A DNA stretch of 64,000 nt from Psychrobacter sp. UBA3480 (GTDB taxonomy: Bacteria > Pseudomonadota > Gammaproteobacteria > Pseudomonadales > Moraxellaceae): NCBI RefSeq assembly GCF_002377945.1, contig NZ_DFQV01000033.1:227425-291424 (forward strand), in the 5' to 3' direction. Made by a program: the position numbers and the translations under genes. A model generated the notes under the pieces. That model did not search any database. It saw nothing but the letters and a program-made list of their open reading frames with translations, and was not told the origin of the DNA. Below are positions 29,076 to 38,174 of this stretch, piece by piece (the stretch's first letter is position 1; every line of letters begins with the position of its first letter).

Positions 29076-29966
29076 ATGAGTGATGAAATAAATTTACAGT
29101 CCTTTGCTAAACTACCTGTCTCTGAAATAACCAATAAACCTGTGCTGCATTTTGCCCATGCTAATGGAATGCCAAGCGCGGTATATGAGCCTTTTTTTAA
29201 AGGTTTATCAGAATTTTTTACGATTGAGTATATTGCGATGTTGGGTGATACGCCCGATTATCCAGTAGATGATCATTGGCGTAGTCTGACGCAGCAAATC
29301 ATTGATAGCGTAAACAGTGCCTGCAAAAAGCATGGCGTTGCACAGGTAGTAGGAGTGGGGCATTCGCTTGGGGCCATGTGTACGTTGCAGGCCACGTATC
29401 GTCAGCCTGAACTATTTGCACAAGCGGTGCTTATGGACCCGCCTTGGATTTATGGCAAAGTCAGCTTGTTGTGGCATTTGGCAAAGACAGCAGATAGATT
29501 ACCGCTTATGAATAATCGTCTGATGGACAAACTGTCACCAGCTGGCGTGTCCAAACATCGCCGTGATGTGTGGGATAGCCGGGATGAAGCATATGAGAAA
29601 ATGCGACATAAAGGGTTTTTCAAGAATTTTGATGAGCGTAGCTTTCAAGGATATATCGATCATGGATTACATGAGCGCGCTGATGGTAAAGTGACATTGG
29701 CTATTCCTAAAGCCAGCGAAGTTGCTGTGTTCCGTACCAATCCATCTTGGTATTGGCTGGCACCAAACCGTGGCCCTAAAGTTCCTGTGACTTTAATCAT
29801 TGGTCAAGACAGCATCTTTTTGAAACGTCGCTTTCCACAGCAGATAAAATCGCGCTTGGGCATTCCTTATGAGACTCATGAAGGGGGCCATATGTTCCCA
29901 CTTGAGCATCCAGAGTCTGTTTCAATGCAGGTGCTAGGATTGATCAAGCAGCAACTGTCCGAATAA
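29076..29966 (+). CDS. Alpha/beta hydrolase
   Basis: A 296-residue cytoplasmic hydrolase. The nucleophile elbow is GHSLGAM (Ser about 97 from the chosen start), and the oxyanion HG-equivalent is HFAHANGMPS. The catalytic His is in GGHMFPLEHPE near the C-terminus. The substrate is unknown; the family covers esterases, haloperoxidase-like and epoxide-type enzymes. The ATG at 29076 has GAGAG six bases upstream; one at 29055 adds seven residues without a ribosome site. It stands between the S49 peptidase and a CPBP protease. Confidence 0.85.
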   Translation: MSDEINLQSFAKLPVSEITNKPVLHFAHANGMPSAVYEPFFKGLSEFFTIEYIAMLGDTPDYPVDDHWRSLTQQIIDSVNSACKKHGVAQVVGVGHSLGAMCTLQATYRQPELFAQAVLMDPPWIYGKVSLLWHLAKTADRLPLMNNRLMDKLSPAGVSKHRRDVWDSRDEAYEKMRHKGFFKNFDERSFQGYIDHGLHERADGKVTLAIPKASEVAVFRTNPSWYWLAPNRGPKVPVTLIIGQDSIFLKRRFPQQIKSRLGIPYETHEGGHMFPLEHPESVSMQVLGLIKQQLSE

Positions 29967-30034
29967 ACGCAACATATCATCAGTCATGCTTGTAATGGAT
30001 ATGAGCTGCCAGAGTATTTTTAAGTGATACCTTT

Positions 30035-30823
30035 ATGCCAAAAAACCTAACTGCGCCATCTAGTACGACTGCCTCACTTAAGTCTCTGCCACTATTTTCG
30101 CGCGTGGGTACATTCGTGCTAACAGTAGGAATGGTGCTTGCGTTTTTTATCAGTCAGTTGGTAGGTGTTTATGTCGCTGGCAAGCTTGTATTACCTGCCG
30201 ATGAAAGGACATCGATAGGGCGTATATTCTATTTTGGTAGTAATGATGGAACAATTGTGAGCCTGTCTATACTCATCGGCTGTGTATTGCTAGTGGCAAT
30301 TAGCATGCTTATCATTCGTTTAAAAGGTGGCAGTCTGCGTCAATATTTAGCACTAAAGCCGTTCTCACTGTCGGTAGGTATAGGCATGCTTGGGCTGCTA
30401 CTGATATTTATGATTGCCAGTCAGGCATTGACGTATGTACTTGATATGGCGCCGTTGGTGTTTGTTGATCCGCTCTATCAGTCTGTCATTTCGGTTTGGC
30501 TACTGGTATTTGCCATGGTGGTCGTCGCACCAATTTATGAAGAGGTTATCTTTCGCGGTATATTGTGGTCAGCCATCGCGGAACAGTTCACAGCACCATC
30601 CTATTCAGCGAATTATGGGGCGATTGTCGCCAGTATTGTGACAAGTTTGATATTCGCTGTGATCCATGTGCAGTATGGTATCTACGAGATTAGTACCATC
30701 GTAGTGTTAGCATTGATATTTTGCTATGCACGGATTAAGTCAGGCTCGATATTACTGCCAATCGTACTGCACATTATCAATAATGGTGCAGCGATATGGC
30801 AGTATATTGCGCAAGCGACGTAG
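30035..30823 (+). CDS. CPBP (CAAX/Abi) family intramembrane metalloprotease
   Basis: A 262-residue inner-membrane protein with about seven helices. The CPBP motifs are present: EEVIFRG (Glu169-Glu170-x3-Arg174), FAVIHVQYG carrying the second-motif His, and a terminal LHIINN. These residues form the metal site of Rce1-like glutamic or metal-dependent proteases. Bacterial members have been linked to immunity or peptide processing, but nothing nearby points to a substrate. It follows the hydrolase by 68 bases and may be co-transcribed. The ribosome site is weak. Confidence 0.88.
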   Translation: MPKNLTAPSSTTASLKSLPLFSRVGTFVLTVGMVLAFFISQLVGVYVAGKLVLPADERTSIGRIFYFGSNDGTIVSLSILIGCVLLVAISMLIIRLKGGSLRQYLALKPFSLSVGIGMLGLLLIFMIASQALTYVLDMAPLVFVDPLYQSVISVWLLVFAMVVVAPIYEEVIFRGILWSAIAEQFTAPSYSANYGAIVASIVTSLIFAVIHVQYGIYEISTIVVLALIFCYARIKSGSILLPIVLHIINNGAAIWQYIAQAT

Positions 30824-30904
30824 ATAAAATGCTGACCACAACAACGGCTGGCATATAAATTCTATCGAGCCAGTTAGATATTCAAATTTGGCTACGTATT
30901 AGGG

Positions 30905-31888
30905 CTATGCATCAGGATTTAACGATAGCACTTCATCGGCAGCTCGCTTAATATCATCAATTGTCAGCTGAGGTTTGCCGCTCAATGCTTGGCGCCACTT
31001 ACGTGCGCCCATTAGACCTTGGAAGAGTCCTAAATAATGCCGTGTCATCGTTGGCAGCGCTTCGCCTTTTGCAATTTGTTCTTCGAGATATGGATATAGC
31101 TGCTCTAAAATCTCTGAGCGCTTAGGTATTGTCTCAGGAGTTTCCTCATTCCATAAGCTATTGGCCTCTGCTAATAGATACGGGTTGTGATAAAACGCCC
31201 GACCAATCATCACGCCATCGATATGCTGTAGGTGCGTTCGGATGTCCTCAATTGTATCGATGCCGCCATTGATTTCGATATCTAGCTCAGGAAAATCCTG
31301 CTTTAGACGGTACACATCATCGTAACGCAGCGGTGGTATCTCGCGGTTTTGCTTAGGGCTGAGCCCCTGCAACCATGCCGTACGCGCATGTACGATAAAG
31401 CGGGTACAACCTGCCGCTGCCACTGTCTGCACAAAGTCCACCATAAACTCATAACTATCAAAGTCATCGATGCCAATACGATGTTTGACCGTCACTGGAA
31501 TATCGACTGCAGCTTGCATATGCTTGACCAAATCAGCGACGGTCTGAGGTTCTGCCATCAGACAGGCGCCTATTTTGTTGTGCTGTACGCGATCTGAGGG
31601 ACAACCGACGTTGATATTGACTTCATCATAGCCATACTGCTGAGCAAACTCTGCGCATTGCGTCATCTCACTGATGTCTGCACCGCCGAGCTGCAATACA
31701 AGAGGATGCTCAAGTGTATCGAAGCGCAAGTGGCGTGCTCGATTGCCATGTATCAATGCACCAGTACTGATCATCTCGGTATATAGATAGGTATGCGTAT
31801 TAAACAGTCGCGCAAAATAACGATAATCTGTCGTAGTCCAGTCGATCATTGGCGCAACTGAGAGGCGTTTGTTGGTCATATCAACCAT
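30905..31888 (-). CDS. dusA: tRNA-dihydrouridine(20/20a) synthase
   Basis: An FMN enzyme that reduces uridine 20 and 20a in the tRNA D-loop with NADPH. It has about 327 residues, opening with RLSVAPMIDWTTTDYR, the DusA form of the Dus family. The catalytic Cys is in NVGCPSDRVQ; the DusA-type insert shows FIVHARTAWLQGLSPK, and INGGIDT and GVMIGRAFYHNP bind FMN phosphate. Three start codons lie close together: TTG 31897, ATG 31888 and ATG 31879. The middle one is chosen on spacing from AAGG, with some doubt. Confidence 0.95.
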   Translation of the reverse strand: MVDMTNKRLSVAPMIDWTTTDYRYFARLFNTHTYLYTEMISTGALIHGNRARHLRFDTLEHPLVLQLGGADISEMTQCAEFAQQYGYDEVNINVGCPSDRVQHNKIGACLMAEPQTVADLVKHMQAAVDIPVTVKHRIGIDDFDSYEFMVDFVQTVAAAGCTRFIVHARTAWLQGLSPKQNREIPPLRYDDVYRLKQDFPELDIEINGGIDTIEDIRTHLQHIDGVMIGRAFYHNPYLLAEANSLWNEETPETIPKRSEILEQLYPYLEEQIAKGEALPTMTRHYLGLFQGLMGARKWRQALSGKPQLTIDDIKRAADEVLSLNPDA

Positions 31889-31928
31889 GGTTATCAAGCC
31901 TTAATATTTGTGTCTTAAATAAATGGAG

Positions 31929-31962
31929 AAGGTGCAATGGATGAGACAACCCATTGCACCTT
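31929..31962 (-). terminator. Terminator-like hairpin after the MFS transporter gene
   Basis: A perfect 12-bp stem (31929-31940 with 31951-31962) and ten-base loop; the following T-run is weak. Confidence 0.6.
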
Positions 31963-32019
31963 ATTTTCAAGATTTTCTAGAGCTTCAAGCGTTATGCGAA
32001 GCGGCGATTGACTGTTTAC

Positions 32020-33324
32020 TTATACAATAACGTGGTCAATCTTTTTCAACTCGGGCAAATTATAAAAATAAAGCCCCATGATAATACCGATAAAGCCAAT
32101 AAAGGCAATGTACAGTGCTGGTGAAAAGCTGACTAGAGTCGTGGCGTATCCAAGACCAAAAGGTATCAGTACACCCACGATACCCTGTGTGACATTGTTG
32201 CAAAAAGCAACGCCGGTGAGACGTACATTGGTCGGAAACAGCTCTATAAGGATAGCAGGGACCATACCAATCACGCCAGCACAGAAGCCCAAAATCGCAT
32301 ACATGATTAATATATAATCACCGCCCGCCTGTAAATGGTAAAAGAACGCCAACATTTGAGCAATCAGTAAAATTGAACCGATTGCCAACACTTTACCAAA
32401 ATTCTCGTGATTAGAAATCATCCCGTAGAATATACAGCCAAAAATTATAAATATGATGCCCAAGCTATGGGATAACCCGAACAAATCACTGTCTAACGAA
32501 AAGTTTATCTCTATCAAGTCCGGTAATAGCAAAACGATAACAGTAGAAATGCTAGAGATTACTAGTGTCAGTACCATACCGATAAAAATGGAATGTTTGC
32601 AGTGTTTGAAGAGTAACGTCAGCGGCTTGCCTGCATTTTTGCCTGTCTTCGGTTTTACGAGTGCTAAAAAGAAAGGCGTCTCTCCAACCAATCGCCACAC
32701 CAATAACGGCAAAGCACTGAGTACAGCGGCCACTAAAAATGGCAAGCGCCATCCGTACTCAGTTAACTCAGCTGTGGTCATAAAGCTAGAGAGCCACATA
32801 AAAAATGCATTTGAGAATAACACACCTACAAAGAAGCTGGCAGTCACGTAGCTACAAGCTACTGATAAATACTGTCTGGGCACATGCTCTGCCACAAATA
32901 CCCAAGATAAGGGAACATAAAGTCCGTATGCCATACCCTGTATAATTCTTAATAAAATAAATAAAGCAGGCGCAAAGATGCCCCACTGTGCATAAGTGGG
33001 CAAAAATGCCATCGCTAGGAGACTACATGCGGTGACTATGATACTTAGCAATAAAACGGGCTTTCTACCTTTTATATCACCATAACGACCGATGAGAACA
33101 CCTCCGATTGGACGTGCTAAATAACCGATAACAAAAAGCCCCATTCCTTGCAGTTTAGCAACTCTAGGGTCAGCATTAGCAGGAAAAATAGCCGCTGAAA
33201 CAATATCTGAGATATACAAGTAAATCAAAAAATCAAAAAATATCACAGCGCTGATGAAGCTAATGAACATCACTATGTTTTTGTCTTTAGTAGACATTAG
33301 GGCGTATTGAGAACGAGACGGCAT
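32020..33324 (-). CDS. MFS transporter, metabolite:H+ symporter type
   Basis: A 434-residue inner-membrane transporter with 12 helices. The MHS subgroup is suggested by IGYLARPIGGVLIGRYGDIKGRKP (shown in parts: an Arg-Pro-Ile-Gly-Gly turn, then a GRYGD loop), a signature loop between helices 2 and 3, and by FPTNVRLTGVAF in the second half. Known relatives carry proline/betaine, dicarboxylates, shikimate or citrate; the substrate here cannot be set. A second Met at residue 10 is a possible start. It is flanked by terminators on both sides, so it is probably transcribed alone. Confidence 0.85.
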   Translation of the reverse strand: MPSRSQYALMSTKDKNIVMFISFISAVIFFDFLIYLYISDIVSAAIFPANADPRVAKLQGMGLFVIGYLARPIGGVLIGRYGDIKGRKPVLLLSIIVTACSLLAMAFLPTYAQWGIFAPALFILLRIIQGMAYGLYVPLSWVFVAEHVPRQYLSVACSYVTASFFVGVLFSNAFFMWLSSFMTTAELTEYGWRLPFLVAAVLSALPLLVWRLVGETPFFLALVKPKTGKNAGKPLTLLFKHCKHSIFIGMVLTLVISSISTVIVLLLPDLIEINFSLDSDLFGLSHSLGIIFIIFGCIFYGMISNHENFGKVLAIGSILLIAQMLAFFYHLQAGGDYILIMYAILGFCAGVIGMVPAILIELFPTNVRLTGVAFCNNVTQGIVGVLIPFGLGYATTLVSFSPALYIAFIGFIGIIMGLYFYNLPELKKIDHVIV

Positions 33325-33393
33325 AATAGATCACATATCCACAGAGTAAAGTGGTCATTAAGACGATCATCGTTTGGATAACCGGCCATGGTA

Positions 33394-33430
33394 AAAACGG
33401 CAAATCAAGATATATAAAAGATGATTTGCC
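33394..33430 (-). terminator. Intrinsic terminator after the phospholipase D-type gene
   Basis: A 9-bp stem (33399-33407 with 33422-33430) with a 14-base loop, followed on the minus strand by GTTTTT. Confidence 0.7.
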
Positions 33431-33546
33431 AAAACAATAAGTTGGGTGTTTAAAATAAAAGTGTTTGAATGGTATTTTGTTTACTTAATACAACTGAGTC
33501 GCAAAACTAAATGTTCTAGAACTGTCGAAATTAATAAGTTATGTAT

Positions 33547-35181
33547 CTACAGCAGCCAGTCAATGGGCAACCAAGACATAATGGTTAGCCAAACATGGTC
33601 ACCCATGTCCACTCGTGGCTCGGAGTCATAGACTACTTTTTCGCCTTTCTCCATGGTATGCCATTGCAGGTTACCATTTTCTAGTAGCTTGACCTCATAC
33701 GCTTGATTTAATAGATCGTCGCTCAAAGCGCCATGCAGCTGCCTTGCTAGCTCGTCATCATTAATAATGACACCCATTTCGGTATTGATATTGGCAGAGC
33801 GTGGGTCAACGTTGTATGAACCGATAAAGACTTGATAGTCATCTACTGCAAACGTTTTTGCGTGCAAACTGGTCGATGATTGGCTACGTGCTCGCCACAG
33901 TTTGTTATCACGTTTTTCTTCAGCAGCGGTTGATTTTAGCTCATATATTTTGACGCCTGAACGAAGCAGGCGAGGTCGCCACTGGCTATAACCAGAATGC
34001 ACGGCAGTCACATCGGTCGCATCAAATGAGTTGGTTAATATCTTAATATCGACACCAGCTTCAGCCAGTTTAACCAACGTATCGACGCCATCTTTGGTCG
34101 GTACAAAATAAGAAGAAATAATCGTCAATTTCTTGGTTGGGCTACCAAGCAAGTTACGCAACTGATGAACCAAGTTGGTATCAGCAGGAACCGTTTTGCT
34201 TAGTTTGCCAACATCATCACTTAAAAACTGCATGTCGGTCCAACGGAAAGGCACACGTTTATTAATCAAGTCACTATCAATCGTAGAGTCTTTGATCGCA
34301 GCTTTATAAACCGTCAAGCTGCTGCCTTCGTTGTTTTCTTCATCCAGACCGAGCTTATCTAAGGCCTTCAAAAAATCAGGTGTGACGTCATCATCAAATT
34401 TCGCTAAGGTCTCGATATCAAATGATAAAGGCGATGACCAATAGTCATAAAAACTGTTATCAATATCTGCAACGACTTTACCGATAAGTAAGACATCCAA
34501 ATCTGCAAATTGGCTGCTTTGGTCATTGCTAAGGTATTCGTTACCGATGTTACGCCCGCCGATGATAGTAATCTGCTTATCAAAGGTCATGCTTTTATTG
34601 TGCATACGGCGATTGATACGCGGCAAACCAGTCACATAGTTCAACGTTGGAAACTTACGATGCATCAAAGGATTGATGATGCGCACCGCAATGTTAGGAT
34701 GACTGGCAAAGCGTAATAAATGCTGATCGAACTTGGCACTGTTATTAAAATCATCTAACAATAAGCGCACGATTACGCCACGCTCGGCCGCGTCCCATAA
34801 ATCTTTTAACAGAAGCTGGCCAGCCTGATCGTTATGCCAAATATAATACTGCGCATCAATATTACGCGTGGCCATATCTGTCAGGATGCTACGTGCCGCA
34901 AAAGCATTCGCTCCGGTTACGATTGGATGGTAACCAGACAAATCAGGGTGAATATCGTTCTGCGCACTAATGGCAGAGACCAAGTCAGTGCTGCTAGTCT
35001 TAATCGTCTCACCTTGCGTCATTTGCTTATCTGAATATAGAGCCTCTACACGTGCTGATAGTGCTTGGCTTTCCGGTAAATGTGGCTGCTTGGGCAAACT
35101 CTGGCAAGCACTAAGCCCTAAAGTCAGTCCTAGGGTTAGGCTCAACGATAAGCTGCTTGGTTCTATACTGAACATCGACAT
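33547..35181 (-). CDS. Phospholipase D-family lipoprotein (ClsC-like cardiolipin synthase)
   Basis: A 544-residue probable lipoprotein: a hydrophobic signal ends in the lipobox Leu-Ser-Ala-Cys near residue 25. Two HKD catalytic motifs are present: HNKSMTFDKQ followed by GGRN, and HAKTFAVDDY followed by GSYN. This two-HKD layout and length suit ClsC-type cardiolipin synthases, which join phosphatidylglycerol with phosphatidylethanolamine. Substrate use cannot be read directly. The ClsC partner YmdB is absent nearby. Either of two ATGs (35181, 35175) may start it. Confidence 0.88.
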   Translation of the reverse strand: MSMFSIEPSSLSLSLTLGLTLGLSACQSLPKQPHLPESQALSARVEALYSDKQMTQGETIKTSSTDLVSAISAQNDIHPDLSGYHPIVTGANAFAARSILTDMATRNIDAQYYIWHNDQAGQLLLKDLWDAAERGVIVRLLLDDFNNSAKFDQHLLRFASHPNIAVRIINPLMHRKFPTLNYVTGLPRINRRMHNKSMTFDKQITIIGGRNIGNEYLSNDQSSQFADLDVLLIGKVVADIDNSFYDYWSSPLSFDIETLAKFDDDVTPDFLKALDKLGLDEENNEGSSLTVYKAAIKDSTIDSDLINKRVPFRWTDMQFLSDDVGKLSKTVPADTNLVHQLRNLLGSPTKKLTIISSYFVPTKDGVDTLVKLAEAGVDIKILTNSFDATDVTAVHSGYSQWRPRLLRSGVKIYELKSTAAEEKRDNKLWRARSQSSTSLHAKTFAVDDYQVFIGSYNVDPRSANINTEMGVIINDDELARQLHGALSDDLLNQAYEVKLLENGNLQWHTMEKGEKVVYDSEPRVDMGDHVWLTIMSWLPIDWLL

Positions 35182-35612
35182 AACGAATTTACCTTAATGA
35201 GCCTAAATGTACTGACAAATAATGATTCAGAGTGCTTAAGTCACTCTTTTTAGATGTATTACCAAACTGTTGTTGTATTACGCGTGGCAAAATCTAAATC
35301 GTCGCTAAGCTTAGCAGCTGTTGCGATATCTGCCTATTATAAATACGTTATTTTTGTTAGATTTAGCGCACGAAATCATCGTTTTTTAAGTAGTGTTTAA
35401 CTATATATGTGGCAGATTTTAAGTAGTAGAATTGATACATCTTTGGTATTCGAAAATAATATTTAGTGGCCATTTGAAACCAGCTGTGTGGAATAAGTCG
35501 ACATGATATGATAACGCTGATGAATTCGGTCGATGATCAGAAGAATAAGCAGTCATTTTATTTAAATTAAAAGATCAACCAATAAAATACCAACCAAAGT
35601 AACGGAACGTTT
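35182..35612. other. 431-base divergent gap before metZ
   Basis: No gene seen. A terminator-like hairpin on the plus strand (AGAGTG/CACTCT, 35229-35247, then T4) lies close to the PLD gene start and has no plus-strand gene to end. No S-box or other methionine-linked RNA element was recognised. Confidence 0.45.
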
Positions 35613-36887
35613 ATGAGTCAGTCGCAAAACCATGATGAGAGCAGTTTGAACAAGTTAGATCCAAACTGGCGCAATGATGCCTTAGATTTAGGGCTTGATT
35701 ATGGCATGCAGACCATCGCAGTGCGGGCAGGTCAACACCGTACGGACGAAGGCGAGCATTCAGAGCCTATTTTTACCACCAGCTCTTACGTTTATCGTTC
35801 AGCCGCTGATGCCGCTGCTCATTTTGACGGTACAAAAACAGGCAATGTTTACTCTCGTCATACCAATCCAAGCGTACGTACTTTTGAGCGTCGCTTGGCT
35901 GCGTTAGAAAACGGTGAACGCGCGGTTGCAACGGCCTCTGGTATGGGCGCTATTTTGACCATGTGCTTGGCATATCTAAAAGCGGGCGACCATCTGCTCG
36001 CGGCTAACCAATTATTCGGCTCATCTATCGGTCTGTTTAACAACTATATGGCCAAATTCGGTGTTGAAGTCAGCTATGTTGATTGCTTCGATAATGAGGC
36101 ATGGGCAAATGCTATTCAACCAAACACCAAGGTGATCTATTGCGAAAGCCCAAGCAATCCACTAGCGCAGATCTGCGACCTTGGTTATCTCAGTCAGCTA
36201 TGTAAAGCCAATGACATATTACTCGTCGTTGACAACTGCTTTGCAACGCCAGCATTGCAGCGCCCGCTAGACTTGGGTGCGGATGTGGTCATTCACTCTG
36301 CGACCAAATATTTGGATGGTCAGGGTCGTGTATTGGGCGGCGCGCTGGTCGGTAGTGATAAACTGATGCAAGAAGCGTTTACCGTGGTGCGCTCAGGCGG
36401 TATCAGCATGAGTCCATTTAATGCTTGGGTATTTACCAAGGGGCTCGAAACGCTCAAGTTACGTATGCAAGCGCATTGCCAAAATGCCAATCAAGTGGCA
36501 GAATTTTTGGTCAATCATCCTAATGTCAGTACCGTACACTTTTCAGGCTTGAGTGACCATCCTGCGCACGAGCTTGCTACACGTCAGCATCATATGAAAG
36601 ATGGCTACGGTGCTATCATGGGTTTTGAAGTCAAGGCATCTGATAGCCGTGATACCAAAGAAGCGGCGTGGCATGTGATTGATTCAACACAAATGGTCTC
36701 TATCACCAATAACTTGGGCGATGCCAAAACCACGATTACTCATCCTGCAACCACCACGCATTTCCGTCTAACTGCTGAAGCTCGTGCCGAAGCTGGCGTT
36801 AAAGACGGTCTGATTCGTCTATCGGTAGGTCTGGAAGATGTGGAAGATATTATCAAAGACTTGGCACGTGGTTTAGACAGTTTGTAA
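35613..36887 (+). CDS. metZ: O-succinylhomoserine sulfhydrylase
   Basis: A PLP enzyme joining O-succinylhomoserine with sulfide to give homocysteine in methionine synthesis. It has 424 residues of the Cys/Met metabolism PLP family. The Schiff-base lysine is Lys232 in HSATKYLDGQG. Other marks are YSRHTNPSVRTFE, the SGMGAI substrate loop, and the C-terminal SVGLEDVEDII. The N-terminal stretch RHTNP and the GGISMSPFNAWV block favour MetZ over MetB or MetC. GGAACG precedes the start. Confidence 0.93.
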   Translation: MSQSQNHDESSLNKLDPNWRNDALDLGLDYGMQTIAVRAGQHRTDEGEHSEPIFTTSSYVYRSAADAAAHFDGTKTGNVYSRHTNPSVRTFERRLAALENGERAVATASGMGAILTMCLAYLKAGDHLLAANQLFGSSIGLFNNYMAKFGVEVSYVDCFDNEAWANAIQPNTKVIYCESPSNPLAQICDLGYLSQLCKANDILLVVDNCFATPALQRPLDLGADVVIHSATKYLDGQGRVLGGALVGSDKLMQEAFTVVRSGGISMSPFNAWVFTKGLETLKLRMQAHCQNANQVAEFLVNHPNVSTVHFSGLSDHPAHELATRQHHMKDGYGAIMGFEVKASDSRDTKEAAWHVIDSTQMVSITNNLGDAKTTITHPATTTHFRLTAEARAEAGVKDGLIRLSVGLEDVEDIIKDLARGLDSL

Positions 36888-36998
36888 AGATAAAGGTATA
36901 ATCTGCACTAACGCATTGCATTAACTTTACGTTATTAATTATTCATTACTATACGCACTAGCATAAAATACAAACCATAAATAACAAAAGAGGCAACT

Positions 36999-37328
36999 AT
37001 GAACATTCAAGCATTGATGCAACAAGCACAAACGATGCAAAAGAAAGTAGAAGCAAACGTTGAAAACGCTAAAAAAGAGCTTGCTAACAAAGAAGTACAA
37101 GCAGAAGCGGGCAGTGGCCTAGTTAAAGTCACGATGACTGGTCGTCATGTGGTTAAGCGTTTGACTATTGATCCAAGTCTGCTAGAAGATGAGCCAGATA
37201 TGATCGAAGATCTTATCGCTGCTGCTATCAATGATGCGGTTCGTCAAGCAGATGCACTCTACGAAGAAACGATGGCTGGCGCGACTTCAGGTATGGGTCT
37301 GCCACCAGGTATGCAAGGCATGTTTTAA
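36999..37328 (+). CDS. ybaB: YbaB/EbfC nucleoid-associated protein
   Basis: A 109-residue dimeric DNA-binding protein thought to shape the nucleoid. The family pattern is clear: [16 protein letters not shown], the [17 protein letters not shown] strand region and [14 protein letters not shown] Met/Gly-rich tail follows. In many bacteria it lies in dnaX-ybaB-recR; here dnaX is absent, metZ is upstream, and a terminator separates it from recR. AGAGG precedes the start. Confidence 0.95.
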   Translation: MNIQALMQQAQTMQKKVEANVENAKKELANKEVQAEAGSGLVKVTMTGRHVVKRLTIDPSLLEDEPDMIEDLIAAAINDAVRQADALYEETMAGATSGMGLPPGMQGMF

Positions 37329-37353
37329 GCATTAAATACTTCATACTGAAGAC

Positions 37354-37393
37354 AAAAATGGGGTTGTTATCGACACGATACGACCCCATTTTT
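37354..37393 (+). terminator. Terminator between ybaB and recR
   Basis: AAAAATGGGG pairs with CCCCATTTTT (37354-37363 with 37384-37393). Confidence 0.82.
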
Positions 37394-37445
37394 ATAGCTA
37401 CGATTTATAAATTCAGTTAGATAAAGTCAACTAAAGGAAGCTACT

Positions 37446-38039
37446 TTGCTTACAGCCAAATTTGATCAGCTGGTCAAACAGCTGCGTATATTGCCAGGCG
37501 TCGGTCAAAAAAGTGCCCAACGAATGGCGCTACATCTGCTCAGTAAAAAACGCCCACAAGGCATGGCACTCGCCCAAGCACTAGATGAAGCCATGCGTGA
37601 TATTGTTGAATGTCAACGTTGCCATAGCTTTAGTGATGAGGCTGTATGTCCGCTTTGCCAAGATGTTAGACGTGATGACAGTCTGCTATGCGTGGTCGAG
37701 ACAGCAGCAGATGTGATGGCGATTGAACAGACAGCTGGTTACCGTGGTCGTTATTTTGTGTTGGGCGGGCATTTATCGCCAATTGATGGTGTCAGCGCTG
37801 ATGACTTAAATATTGATCAGCTCGTATGGCGAGTGAAGCAAGAGCCTGTCGAAGAGCTAATACTTGCAACAGGTACGACTGTCGAAGGTCAGACTACGGC
37901 GCACTTTATCAGTGAGGCAGTCAGTCGCCATGTCAATAAAGTGACGCGCTTAGCTCAAGGTGTACCGATGGGTGGCGAGCTTGAGTATCTGGATAGTATG
38001 ACGCTTGGTCAAGCCATGCAAAATCGTTCTTTTTTATAA
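37446..38039 (+). CDS. recR: Recombination protein RecR
   Basis: Part of RecFOR, which loads RecA on gapped DNA. The 197-residue protein has a helix-hairpin-helix ([16 protein letters not shown]), a zinc motif with Cys56, Cys59, Cys68 and Cys71, and a TOPRIM region ([16 protein letters not shown] then [15 protein letters not shown]). The start codon is TTG with GGAAG five bases before it; no better ATG is available, and the N-terminus aligns with the family from this point. Confidence 0.95.
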   Translation: MLTAKFDQLVKQLRILPGVGQKSAQRMALHLLSKKRPQGMALAQALDEAMRDIVECQRCHSFSDEAVCPLCQDVRRDDSLLCVVETAADVMAIEQTAGYRGRYFVLGGHLSPIDGVSADDLNIDQLVWRVKQEPVEELILATGTTVEGQTTAHFISEAVSRHVNKVTRLAQGVPMGGELEYLDSMTLGQAMQNRSFL

Positions 38040-38174
38040 TGTTTTGATTGCGTCAAAGTCTTACCCAATTCATTTCTTGGAATTGTTATAATTACTTTAT
38101 TATTGTTTATTTTCTAATTCTATTAAGGCGCGGTTTAGCGTTTTATTTTCTCCTATTAATGCAGGTATCTGCCC

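Noticed and set aside
35229..35250. Plus-strand terminator-like hairpin upstream of the phospholipase D-type gene
   Set aside because: No plus-strand gene precedes it, so I did not call it a terminator; it is only noted in the gap entry.
35400..35612. Possible SAM-responsive RNA leader before metZ
   Set aside because: None of the conserved cores of SAM riboswitch classes could be read in this stretch.
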